In this document: positions 1-8,804 of the stretch, piece by piece | How positions within the stretch are numbered: the stretch's first letter is position 1 | How the letters are laid out: each line of letters starts with the position of its first letter | Position numbers and translations under genes: made by a program | Notes under the pieces: generated by a model | Told to the model about the DNA's origin: nothing | The model's database searches: none | The model's input: the letters and a program-made list of their open reading frames with translations, nothing else | Origin: an uncultured Oscillospiraceae bacterium | Lineage (GTDB): Bacteria; Bacillota; Clostridia; Oscillospirales; Oscillospiraceae | Direction of reading: 5' to 3' | Assembly (NCBI GenBank): GCA_934515035.1 | Contig: CAKSXP010000003.1 | Span: forward strand, 1 to 24,811 | DNA: 24,811 nucleotides

Positions 1-1
1 C

Positions 2-3000
2 AGCCATACATATGCAAAGCTGCTTTGCCGCAGCGTCCGCTCCACGTTTGCCCGCTTTCTATCAATACTCGCTATTTTTGCCGTTGGTTCCGGATTTCTC
101 GGCGGACTTATCGCTACTACACCGGATATGCAGCTGACGGTTTGGGACTATTACAAAGACACCAACATGTTTGACCTCTATTTCAAGGGAACTCTCGGCA
201 TTACCGAGGACGACCTTGAAAGCGTGCGCAGCCTTGACTATGTTCAGGACGCCACGCCGGCATATGTGACGGATGTTACGTTGGATAATTCCGAGGGAAG
301 CTACGTCACAAGAATATATGGTCTTGATATCAATGACGAAAATCTGGTCAACGGTTTTGTGCTCAAAGAGGGCCGGCTTCCGCAGAACGAAAACGAATGT
401 CTCATCTGTGTTCCGAATTCATATTCCTCATCGCACCATATCGGCGAGACATACCGCATTTCCAAGGAAAGCAAGGATTACGGCGAGCTTTCCGACACAT
501 ATAATTTTGAGGAGCTTACCGCCGTTGGAATAATCGACCTTCCCTACTATATATCCATCGAGAGCGAGACCTCGTCAGTCGGCACAGGAAGCGTGCAGCT
601 GGTCATGTATGTACTCCCGGAAGCCTACAGTATGGACGTCTGGACCGACATATATCTGACGCTTAAGGGCGCGTCCGAAATAGATTGTTTTTCTGACGAA
701 TATACGGATTATGTCCAGAACTTTGCAGACCGGCTCGAAAACTTCGGGCAGGAACGCTCTGAGATTCGTTATAACGAGATCATGACGGACGCCCAGAAGG
801 AGCTCGACGAGGGCTGGAACGAATATAACAGCTCCAGAACCGAGGCCGAGAGCGAACTTGCGGACGCCCGTGCGAAGCTGGACGACGGCTGGTCTCAGCT
901 TGCGGACGCCAGAGCCGAGCTTGATGAAGCACAAACACAGCTCGCAGACGCACAGGAGCAGATCAATTCCGCATCTGCGCAGCTCAACAGCTCCATCGCC
1001 GCCGCACAGGCTCAGCTTGACGCGTCGCTCTCCGCCGCCGCCGAAGAACAGAAGGAAGCGGCCCGGTCACAGGTTGACGAGAACTTTGCTCCATATCAGG
1101 AAGCGCTCGACGCCCGGCGCGAGCAGCTCGAAGCTCAAAAGAGCTTCATGTCCGAGACGGATTATCAGGCTGCTCTTGCCCTGATCGAAAGCTCTCAGGC
1201 GGAGCTGGACGCCTCGAAAGCGGCCGCCCTGAACTCTGCCTATGAACAGATCGACGCCGCCATTGAGCAGCAGCGCTCCGCGTCGCAGGCAGAGATCGAC
1301 GCCGCCAAAGCCTCCGGTCTTGCGCAGATATCTCAGAATCAGGCCCAGCTTGACCAGAAAACGCGGGAATACAACGACGGTCTGCGGCAGGCCGACGCAT
1401 CCGAAGCGGAGCTCATCGAGTCAGAGGCCGACTACGAGCAGGCGGAGCAGGACGCCGACAGCAAGCTTTCCGACGCTCTCGATGATCTGAACGCCGCACA
1501 GGAGCAGATCGACGAGATAGATATGCCCGAGTGGTACATTTTTGACAGGGCCGATACCGTCGGCTTCACCAGCTACAAATCCAATTCCGAAAAAATCGCC
1601 GCGATCGCAAAGGTGTTTCCCCTTTTCCTTTTCTTTGTGGCATCGCTTGTCGCATTGACCACGATGACGCGTCTCGTCGAGGAGGAACGCACACAGATAG
1701 GAACGCTGAAGGCACTCGGTTTTTCCGACGGCCACATTCTCGGGTACTATCTCGGATACAGCGCTCTCGCCTGTCTTACAGGCAGCGTCATCGGCATTAT
1801 CATCGGCTTCAAAACTCTTCCGCCGGTGATCGTCAACGCATACAAGATGCTGTTTACTCTTCCGAAAACGGAAATGCCCTTCCGTCTGGGATACGCCGCC
1901 GTCATCACCGCTGTCGCACTCGTGTGCACTCTTGGCGCTACCCTGGCCGCCTGCCTGTCCCAGCTTCGGGAAAAGCCTTCATCCCTCATGCAGCCCCAGG
2001 CTCCAAAGGCCGGCAAGCGTATTTTCCTTGAGCACATCCGGTTTATCTGGGAACCGATGAAATTCACGCATAAGGTAACTGCGCGAAACATTCTTCGGTA
2101 TAAGAAGCGCTTTTTCATGACGGTTTTCGGCATTGCCGGATGCAGTGCGCTTCTGGTCTGCGCTTTTGGCCTGCGCGATTCGATACACGACATTGTCGAT
2201 CTGCAATTCGGAGAAATATATAAATATAATTTCACCATGTACCTGAAGGAATCCGACGCCGACAAGACCGATCCTTCGATTTCCGGCGTGATATCCGGCT
2301 CTCCGTATATAGAAGACACCCTGTGCCTGCACTCCGAATCCGGGTATATCGACCGCGCCGGCAAATCCCACAGTGCAAATCTCGTCGTTCCTGAGGACAC
2401 TGAGGCTATGACGGATTTTGTGACTCTCAGGAAGCGCACAAGCGGAGAGGATATCCCCTTTGACGAAAACTCCGTTATCCTGTCCGAGAAGCTCTGCGAG
2501 CAGTTGGGTATAAGCGTTGGTGATACCGTCACGGTCCGGAACGCAGATGGAAGATCCGCCGAGGTAAAAGTGACCGGGGTCTGCGAGAACTACATAACGA
2601 GCTACGCATATTTTGGCCGCGAGGCGTTTTTCGACGCATTCGGCGGCGCGCCCGAGTATAAAATGGTCTGGGGAAAAATGAGCGATTCAAGCCAGCAGGC
2701 AAGAAACGAGGTATCAAGCGAGCTGCTCTTAAGCGATAACGTTCTCGCCGTCAGCTTCTCGGAGAATATCCGCGAGAGCTTCGGAAACACGGTCGAGAGC
2801 ATCGATTATATAGTGATCGTGCTTATAATCGCGGCCGGAGTGCTCGCGGTGATCGTCCTTTATAACCTCACGAACATAAATATCTGCGAGCGCAAAAAGG
2901 AGCTTGCTACCATCAAGGTCCTTGGTTTTCACGAAAACGAGGTCGCTTCGTATATCTACCGCGAAACAAATATACTCTGCCTTATCGGCGTTGCAGTCGG

Positions 3001-3202
3001 GCTGCTGCTCGGCATCTGGCTGCACCGGTTCGTCGTTCTTACAGCAGAGGTCGACGCCGTTATGTTCGGCCGCTCAATATACCCCATGAGCTTTGTCTAT
3101 GCTGCCGCAGTCACGATAGTTTTCATGCTGCTCGTCGAGCTGATAATGCTTGCAAAGCTCAGGAAGATCGATATGGTCGAATCCATGAAAGCGAACGAGT
3201 AG
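2..3202 (+). CDS. FtsX-family ABC transporter permease with long coiled-coil extracellular domain (5' end outside window)
   Basis: The frame is open from base 2, so the gene starts before the window; 1066 residues are visible. The first ATG in frame, at 128, follows a membrane helix encoded at about 50-120 (RFLSILAIFAVGSGF), which is the usual first helix of these permeases, so 128 is not the true start. After an extracellular part comes a strongly heptad/14-residue periodic coiled coil (about 770-1540) with units such as ELADARAKLDDGW and QLADARAELDEAQ. A first FtsX domain with three or four helices follows (about 1610-1960), then a second extracellular part, then a second FtsX domain (about 2800-3180). 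Both FtsX domains contain the family's 'E.GTLKALGF' and 'ELATIKVLGF' type motifs. This layout is that of a MacB-like type VII ABC permease acting mechanically on the cell surface or in export. Its ATPase is probably encoded upstream. The substrate is unknown. Confidence 0.9.
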   Translation, partial: SHTYAKLLCRSVRSTFARFLSILAIFAVGSGFLGGLIATTPDMQLTVWDYYKDTNMFDLYFKGTLGITEDDLESVRSLDYVQDATPAYVTDVTLDNSEGSYVTRIYGLDINDENLVNGFVLKEGRLPQNENECLICVPNSYSSSHHIGETYRISKESKDYGELSDTYNFEELTAVGIIDLPYYISIESETSSVGTGSVQLVMYVLPEAYSMDVWTDIYLTLKGASEIDCFSDEYTDYVQNFADRLENFGQERSEIRYNEIMTDAQKELDEGWNEYNSSRTEAESELADARAKLDDGWSQLADARAELDEAQTQLADAQEQINSASAQLNSSIAAAQAQLDASLSAAAEEQKEAARSQVDENFAPYQEALDARREQLEAQKSFMSETDYQAALALIESSQAELDASKAAALNSAYEQIDAAIEQQRSASQAEIDAAKASGLAQISQNQAQLDQKTREYNDGLRQADASEAELIESEADYEQAEQDADSKLSDALDDLNAAQEQIDEIDMPEWYIFDRADTVGFTSYKSNSEKIAAIAKVFPLFLFFVASLVALTTMTRLVEEERTQIGTLKALGFSDGHILGYYLGYSALACLTGSVIGIIIGFKTLPPVIVNAYKMLFTLPKTEMPFRLGYAAVITAVALVCTLGATLAACLSQLREKPSSLMQPQAPKAGKRIFLEHIRFIWEPMKFTHKVTARNILRYKKRFFMTVFGIAGCSALLVCAFGLRDSIHDIVDLQFGEIYKYNFTMYLKESDADKTDPSISGVISGSPYIEDTLCLHSESGYIDRAGKSHSANLVVPEDTEAMTDFVTLRKRTSGEDIPFDENSVILSEKLCEQLGISVGDTVTVRNADGRSAEVKVTGVCENYITSYAYFGREAFFDAFGGAPEYKMVWGKMSDSSQQARNEVSSELLLSDNVLAVSFSENIRESFGNTVESIDYIVIVLIIAAGVLAVIVLYNLTNINICERKKELATIKVLGFHENEVASYIYRETNILCLIGVAVGLLLGIWLHRFVVLTAEVDAVMFGRSIYPMSFVYAAAVTIVFMLLVELIMLAKLRKIDMVESMKANE

Positions 3203-3215
3203 CGGAGCGGCGTCT

Positions 3216-5072
3216 ATGTACGATAACTTCTTCACCGGAAAAGAGCATAAAGCATACGAATATCTCGGCTGTCATCCCCATAACGGGGGTGATAGCTGGG
3301 ATTTTGCTGTTTGGGCCCCAAACGCGGTTTCGGTCTCCGTTTCCGGCGATTTCAACGGCTGGGACCCCTGCAAAACTCCGATGACGAACACCGGCGGCAT
3401 ATGGCGCGCCGGCTCCGTCCGGGCATCCCGCGGCGATAACTATAAATACGCCGTGACAGGACAGGGCGGGACGACCCGTTTGAAAGCAGATCCATTTGCC
3501 CTGCACAGCGAAACGGGACCCGCAACGGCAAGCCGGGTCTGGAGCATAGACGGCTTTGAATGGACCGACGCCGGTTATCTTGCCCGGCGTGAGTCCGCCA
3601 ACAGCTTGAAGCGCCCCGTCAGCGTCTATGAACTGCATCTCGGTTCCTGGAGGAAGCCTCCCGGCGCACTTTATCCGAATTACAGGCAGCTGGCTGATGA
3701 GCTTTCCGAATACTGTTCATATATGGGCTACACCCATGTCGAGCTGCTTCCGATCACGGAATATCCATATGGCGGGTCATGGGGCTATCAGGTCACGGGG
3801 TACTTCGCGCCGACCTCACGTTACGGCACCCCGCAGGACTTCATGTATTTTGTAGACAGGCTGCACTCGCGGAATATCGGTGTCATCATCGACTGGGTGC
3901 CCGCACACTTTTCCCGTGACGCGCACGGCCTCTCTTTTTTTGACGGCACGCCCCTTTTCGAGAGGTCCGACGCTCTCATGGCAAACCATCCACAATGGGG
4001 AACTCTGATATTTGATTACGCCAAGCCGGAGGTAAGGTCGTTTCTGATCTCCTCCGCAATGAGTTTTTTTGACCGTTTTCATGTAGACGGCATAAGAGCG
4101 GACGCCGTGTCCTCGATGGTTTTTCTCGACTACGGCAGAAAAGGCGGACGCTTTACTCCGAACAGCGAAGGCGGAAACATCTGCTATGAGGCGGTCTCCC
4201 TTCTCAGAGAGCTGAACGCCGCGGTCGGCGCCGCTTTCCCCGGCTGCATCACGATCGCGGAGGAGTCCGACAACTATCCGGGCGTTACCCATCCGGACGG
4301 GCTTGGCTTCACATATAAATGGGACATGGGCTTCATGCACGACACGCTGGATTATCTTTCGCTTCCCCACAGCTGCCGCAGCAGTGCGCACAGGAAACTG
4401 ACCTTCTCGATGATGTACTGTTTTTCCGAGCATCATATGCTGGCCTTTTCACATGACGAAGCAGTCCACGGCAAAAAATCCATGCTGGACAAGATGTACG
4501 GCGGGTATGAAGAAAAATTCGCGCTTCTGCGGGCATTTTTCGGCTTTGTATTTGCCCACCCCGGCAAAAAGCATATATTCATGGGCGCGGAATTCGGTCA
4601 GTTCATTGAATGGGATTTTGACAGACAGCTGGACTGGTTTCTGCTGGATTATCCGATGCACAGTAAATTGCGCGAATATGTTCGCATTCTCAACAAATTC
4701 TATAAGCATCAGGATGCGCTGTATTCCATAGACGACTCATGGACCGGCTTCCGCTGGCTCAATGCTGACGAAAGCGAACTCTGCTGCACGGCATTTATGA
4801 GGACCGGAATATCGGGAAAGCATATAATATGCGCGTGTAATTTTTCCGATTCCGACGCAAGCCTCACCGCCGGACTGCCTGCCGCCGGAAAGCTGATCCC
4901 CGTCCTGAACAGCGACTCCGTCCGGTTCGGGGGAAGCGGCAAAGCAGGCGTCGGGAAAGTCGTGTCCGCGCCTGCCTGCTTCCGCGAATACAGTCACAGC
5001 GCTGTTTTGCGGCTCCCCGCGCTATCCTGCATCTATTATTTCTTTAAAACCACGGAGGCGGAAAATGAATAA
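3216..5072 (+). CDS. glgB: 1,4-alpha-glucan branching enzyme
   Basis: This enzyme makes alpha-1,6 branches in glycogen by cutting an alpha-1,4 chain and transferring it. The 618-residue protein has an N-terminal CBM48-type beta domain (about residues 15-100, SGDFNGWD at 43-50) and a GH13 barrel. The catalytic residues are visible: nucleophile D296 in DGIRADAV, acid/base E349 in TIAEES, and D414 in FSHDEAVHGK. The C-terminal beta domain ends at about residue 615. It lacks the extra N1 domain of the E. coli enzyme, as many Gram-positive GlgB proteins do. The ATG is preceded by GGAGCGG at about -12 to -6. It begins 13 bp after the ABC permease stop, so it is probably read from the same transcript or from a promoter inside that gene, and it overlaps glgA by 8 bp. 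Confidence 0.96.
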   Translation: MYDNFFTGKEHKAYEYLGCHPHNGGDSWDFAVWAPNAVSVSVSGDFNGWDPCKTPMTNTGGIWRAGSVRASRGDNYKYAVTGQGGTTRLKADPFALHSETGPATASRVWSIDGFEWTDAGYLARRESANSLKRPVSVYELHLGSWRKPPGALYPNYRQLADELSEYCSYMGYTHVELLPITEYPYGGSWGYQVTGYFAPTSRYGTPQDFMYFVDRLHSRNIGVIIDWVPAHFSRDAHGLSFFDGTPLFERSDALMANHPQWGTLIFDYAKPEVRSFLISSAMSFFDRFHVDGIRADAVSSMVFLDYGRKGGRFTPNSEGGNICYEAVSLLRELNAAVGAAFPGCITIAEESDNYPGVTHPDGLGFTYKWDMGFMHDTLDYLSLPHSCRSSAHRKLTFSMMYCFSEHHMLAFSHDEAVHGKKSMLDKMYGGYEEKFALLRAFFGFVFAHPGKKHIFMGAEFGQFIEWDFDRQLDWFLLDYPMHSKLREYVRILNKFYKHQDALYSIDDSWTGFRWLNADESELCCTAFMRTGISGKHIICACNFSDSDASLTAGLPAAGKLIPVLNSDSVRFGGSGKAGVGKVVSAPACFREYSHSAVLRLPALSCIYYFFKTTEAENE

Positions 5073-6525
5073 CGGAAATATCGCTTCTGATGATCGCCCG
5101 CGGGTCCTCATAGCTGCGTCCGAGTTTGCGCCGCTTGCCAAAACCGGCGGTCTGGCCGACGTTGTGGGAACGCTGCCGCGCCAGCTGCGCAGGCTGGGTA
5201 TAGACGCCCGCGTGGTGATACCGCTGCACAGGGTAATAAAAGAAAAGCTTTTCCCGGAGCTGACTCATATCACCAGTTTTTATGCCGATATAGGCTGGCG
5301 GCGGCAGTATGTCGGCGTTGAAACCATGGTCTATGATGGCGTTCCCGTGTTTCTTATCGACAACGAACGGTATTTCGGCGGCGAGATATACATGGGCGGC
5401 GAAGAAGAGGGCGAACAATACGCCTATTTTCAGCGCGCGATACTGGAGATGCTGCCGCGCATTGACTTTTCTCCGCAGATCCTTCACTGCAACGACTGGC
5501 ATACCGCAGCTATCCCGATGCTTTTGAAAACGCAATATGCAGACGATGCCCGGAATTGTATAAAAACGCTGCTCACGATCCATAACATTGCATATCAGGG
5601 CAGGTATTCTCCGGAATTTGTAAGTGATGTTCTGTCCATTCCATATGCGTATATGACTCCCGAATACATTGAATGCTATGGCAGTGCAAGCTTCATGAAG
5701 GCCGGATGTGTTTTCGCCGACCGGATCAATACGGTAAGTCCGACATATGCTCTCGAGATCAGGACGCCGGAATATGGCGAAGGTCTGGAGGGCGTGCTGC
5801 AAAAAAGAGGCGATACGCTCGCCGGCATTCTCAACGGCATAGACACGCAGTCCTATGATCCGCGCCGCGATCCCGCTCTCCCCGAAAGACTCGGGGACAA
5901 CGCGGCGGAATGGAAAAGCCGCTGCAAACGCGCTCTGTGCTCAGAGCTTGGGCTGGACCCGCCCGGGTCGCGTCCGCTTATAGGCATGGTTGCCCGCCTC
6001 ACCGGGCAGAAGGGCTTAGACCTTCTGGAAGAGGCCATTGACCGCATTATGGCGATGAACATACGTTTTGTACTCGTCGGGACCGGAGAAAAGCGTTACG
6101 AAGAGCAGATGCGCATCGCCGGGGAACGTTACCGCGGCAGGTTCTGCGCGTATATCAAACACGACGAGGCAGCTGCACGGCGCGTTTACGCCGCCTCGGA
6201 TATGTTTCTGATGCCATCACGCTTTGAGCCCTGCGGCATTTCTCAGATGATCGCAATGAGATACGGCTCCGTGCCGATAGTGCGCGAAACAGGCGGTCTC
6301 TGTGATACCGTACGGCCCTTCCGCTCCCCGAGCGGAAAAGGAAACGGGTTCACCTTCCGGCAGTATACCGCTGATGACATGATCGGCGCTGTCTCGCGCG
6401 CGGCAGACCTTTACGAAAATCATAAAGAGACTTTCAATACACTGATTGAAAATGCAATAGCGGAGGATTTCAGCTTTTCGGCCCCAGCAAAAGAATATGC
6501 CGGGCTGTATGGCGAACTGATTTGA
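5065..6525 (+). CDS. glgA: Glycogen synthase (ADP-glucose type, GT5)
   Basis: GlgA extends alpha-1,4-glucan chains from ADP-glucose in the cytoplasm. The 486 residues match the usual bacterial length. Visible family motifs are the nucleotide-sugar loop KTGGLADVVG (K26), HCNDWHTA, TIHNIAYQG, GILNGID, RLTGQKGLDLL and the GT-B motif FEPCGISQMIAM containing E388. The ATG lies inside the end of glgB (8 bp overlap) and has a good GGAGG ribosome binding site at 5054-5058, so the two genes are translated as a coupled pair. ADP-glucose pyrophosphorylase (glgC/glgD), which supplies the substrate, is not in the window. Confidence 0.97.
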   Translation: MNNGNIASDDRPRVLIAASEFAPLAKTGGLADVVGTLPRQLRRLGIDARVVIPLHRVIKEKLFPELTHITSFYADIGWRRQYVGVETMVYDGVPVFLIDNERYFGGEIYMGGEEEGEQYAYFQRAILEMLPRIDFSPQILHCNDWHTAAIPMLLKTQYADDARNCIKTLLTIHNIAYQGRYSPEFVSDVLSIPYAYMTPEYIECYGSASFMKAGCVFADRINTVSPTYALEIRTPEYGEGLEGVLQKRGDTLAGILNGIDTQSYDPRRDPALPERLGDNAAEWKSRCKRALCSELGLDPPGSRPLIGMVARLTGQKGLDLLEEAIDRIMAMNIRFVLVGTGEKRYEEQMRIAGERYRGRFCAYIKHDEAAARRVYAASDMFLMPSRFEPCGISQMIAMRYGSVPIVRETGGLCDTVRPFRSPSGKGNGFTFRQYTADDMIGAVSRAADLYENHKETFNTLIENAIAEDFSFSAPAKEYAGLYGELI

Positions 6526-6526
6526 T

Positions 6527-8731
6527 ATGTATGTGATTCTTGGCGCTGAAGTAAACGAGATATGGACGGGCGGCGGACTGAAAGTCCGTTATTCCGGCGG
6601 CCGATACATTGAGCCCTGCTCGATACCGGATAAACTCAGCCCTCTCGAAAGGGACTATTGTCTTGCCTCATTTGATCTGCAAGGCGATCTCGGCCGGAAA
6701 CGGACACTTTCCGGGCCGCACGGCTGGCTGTATCTGCCCGAGATGCTGCGGCTGCTCATTGACCGGGATGCTCTCCCCTGGGAACAGGCTTTTGAGAGAG
6801 TTTGCGTTTCCTTTGAGCTGCCCGAAGGCGGTTTTGATGAAGCGCCGCTCGACGGGATAAACCCGCGGCTGAGCAGGCTTTGGGACAGATTCAAAGCGGA
6901 CCTGGCCGCCGGGATCGAACACGATCACCGCAATACGCTTTACAGGACCCCGACCGGAGCCGTTGTCTGCGGCTCCGAAGTTTTTCTGAGGGCAGCGGAC
7001 AAAAACGCTTTCTCTCCCGGGGCGGAGCTGATGATCGGCGGTAGAGTGATACGATGCGAGAAGGACGGCGTATCTTTCTCCGCGCGCGTCGTCCTCCCCG
7101 CCGCTCCCCAGCTCCTGTTTTATAAATTCAGGCTCGACCTTGGCGGGATCTGTGTTGAAGAAGCCGAAGAACACAGCATCACCGTTTATTCTCCCGATTT
7201 CGTTACCCCGTCAAAATTTCACGGATGCACAATGTATCAGATCTTCCCCGACCGCTTCTGCCGCCGGGGAAAGCCAAACGCCGAACACCATCGCAAAATG
7301 GGACGGACGGCTGAAATACATGAAAGCTGGTCAGAGCCCGTGAAATGGGCTCCGTCGGACGGCGAGGCGAATTATGTGCCGAACGATTATTACGGCGGAA
7401 ATATCGCTGGGATCATTGACAGGCTCCCCTATCTTGCGTCTCTGGGCATAAGCGCCATATACCTTAACCCGATCTTTGAAGCGGACTCCAACCACAGGTA
7501 TAACACTGCCGATTACCGCAGGATCGACCCAATGCTCGGGACCGAAGATGATCTCAAACAGCTCTGCCTCTGCGCAAAGAAGCTCGGCATCAGCATCGTT
7601 CTGGACGGAGTTTTCTCACACACGGGTTCAGACAGCGTATATTTCGACAGAACCGGGCGTTACGGGCACGGCGCATACAGCGACCCGGACAGCAGTTACC
7701 GGAGCTGGTATGACTTTTTCTCATATCCGGACAGCTATCGCTCTTGGTGGGGTTTTGATTCCCTTCCGGAGGTCAATGAAAACGACCCGTCATGGCAGGA
7801 ATTTATTCTCGGCCGGCCCGACGGCGTTATACCGCACTGGCTGAAGGCCGGAGCATCCGGCTTCCGTCTTGACGTCGCGGACGAGATCCCCGACGACGTT
7901 CTTGAACTCATACGTCAATCAGTCAAGCAGACGGATCCAAACGCCATTGTCATAGGCGAAGTGTGGGAAAACGCGGTCACAAAGATAAGCTATGGCAGCA
8001 GACGCGCCTATGCGCTCGGCGGCGCGCTTGATTCCGTTATGAACTATCCTCTCCGCTCGGCGCTTATATCCTTTGCGCTTCGGAAAAGCGACGCATTCGC
8101 ACTGTGTGATTTTCTGCTGTCACAGAAGCTTGATTATCCGCGGCCCTTTTATTACTGTCTGATGAATCTCCTGTCAAGCCACGATGTGCCCCGGATAAGG
8201 ACCGTTCTCGCCCTCGGTTCGACACTCGACGGCCTCAGCCGCGGTAACGCCGCAAGACTTGACGTATCCCCGGAGCAGGACGAACGCGGCGCGGAATTAC
8301 AGGCCCTCTGCGCCTGCATCACCTATGTGCTTCCCGGCTTTCCGTGTATCTACTATGGCGATGAAATGGGCATGAACGGCGCTGCAGACCCCTTCAACAG
8401 AGCTCCGTTTTGTCCCGGCCCTCATCCCCTGTATGGGTTCTACGCATTGCTCGGCAGGATAAGACGCGAAAACTCCGACATTCTGTCAGAGGGCGAGGCC
8501 TTCTTTGAGGCCATCGGCAGCGACTGTGTCTGTATACGGAGAAGAAGCGATTTCGCCGAGCTCGTTGTTCTTATCAACCGTGGCCCCGAGACTGTGGTTT
8601 CTCTTTCCGTGAACAGCGGCGCTTCCGCCGCCGTATGTATGCTGAGCGGAAAGTGCGCCGAAATTGAAAACGGCCGGCTCAAATTCGTATGTATGCACAA
8701 CTCGGCTCACATTTTCCGCATTGACATTTAG
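6527..8731 (+). CDS. GH13 alpha-glucan hydrolase (neopullulanase/alpha-amylase type) with phosphorylase-like N-terminal segment
   Basis: This 734-residue protein has three parts. Residues about 36-125 resemble, by eye, the glycogen phosphorylase region around its LNDTHP motif (see findings). Residues about 130-220 form a CBM34-like beta domain ('NTLYRTPTGAVVCG'). Residues about 232-650 form the GH13 barrel, opening with MYQIFPDRF (236-244), followed by a C-terminal beta domain. The catalytic set is complete: D449 nucleophile (FRLDVAD), E478 acid/base (IGEVWE) and H552-D553 (SSHD). Conserved region I reads DGVFSH (D360 to H365), with Ser in place of the common Asn. No signal peptide is seen, so it is probably cytoplasmic, acting on glycogen or maltodextrins; exact specificity cannot be read from sequence. 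The start lies one base after the glgA stop with no clear Shine-Dalgarno, which suggests translational coupling. Confidence 0.9.
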   Translation: MYVILGAEVNEIWTGGGLKVRYSGGRYIEPCSIPDKLSPLERDYCLASFDLQGDLGRKRTLSGPHGWLYLPEMLRLLIDRDALPWEQAFERVCVSFELPEGGFDEAPLDGINPRLSRLWDRFKADLAAGIEHDHRNTLYRTPTGAVVCGSEVFLRAADKNAFSPGAELMIGGRVIRCEKDGVSFSARVVLPAAPQLLFYKFRLDLGGICVEEAEEHSITVYSPDFVTPSKFHGCTMYQIFPDRFCRRGKPNAEHHRKMGRTAEIHESWSEPVKWAPSDGEANYVPNDYYGGNIAGIIDRLPYLASLGISAIYLNPIFEADSNHRYNTADYRRIDPMLGTEDDLKQLCLCAKKLGISIVLDGVFSHTGSDSVYFDRTGRYGHGAYSDPDSSYRSWYDFFSYPDSYRSWWGFDSLPEVNENDPSWQEFILGRPDGVIPHWLKAGASGFRLDVADEIPDDVLELIRQSVKQTDPNAIVIGEVWENAVTKISYGSRRAYALGGALDSVMNYPLRSALISFALRKSDAFALCDFLLSQKLDYPRPFYYCLMNLLSSHDVPRIRTVLALGSTLDGLSRGNAARLDVSPEQDERGAELQALCACITYVLPGFPCIYYGDEMGMNGAADPFNRAPFCPGPHPLYGFYALLGRIRRENSDILSEGEAFFEAIGSDCVCIRRRSDFAELVVLINRGPETVVSLSVNSGASAAVCMLSGKCAEIENGRLKFVCMHNSAHIFRIDI

Positions 8732-8741
8732 TCTATTGCCG

Positions 8742-8770
8742 TTGAAAATAAAAAGAGAATAATGTATACT
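8742..8770 (+). promoter_or_regulatory. Sigma-A promoter for the glycosyltransferase operon
   Basis: TTGAAA at 8742-8747 (5 of 6 matches to the -35 consensus), a 17-bp spacer and TATACT at 8765-8770 (5 of 6 matches to the -10). It lies in the only real gap between the GH13 gene and the glycosyltransferase gene, about 35 bp before the chosen start. This is one of the two best-formed promoters in the window. No terminator is visible before it, so read-through from the glycogen genes is possible. Confidence 0.75.
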
Positions 8771-8789
8771 ATGTCAAAGCCAAAGAGAT

Positions 8790-8799
8790 AAGGCGGTGA
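8790..8799 (+). promoter_or_regulatory. Ribosome binding site that fixes the glycosyltransferase start
   Basis: AAGGCGGTGA differs by one base from the ideal AAGGAGGTGA. It overlaps an in-frame GTG at 8796, which therefore cannot be the start; the ATG at 8805, five bases downstream, is correctly spaced. Confidence 0.75.
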
Positions 8800-8804
8800 G
8801 TATT

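Noticed and set aside
780..1520. Possible DNA tandem repeat in the permease gene
   Set aside because: The periodicity is at protein level (heptads); the DNA units differ in many codon positions, so it is a coiled coil rather than a recent repeat expansion.
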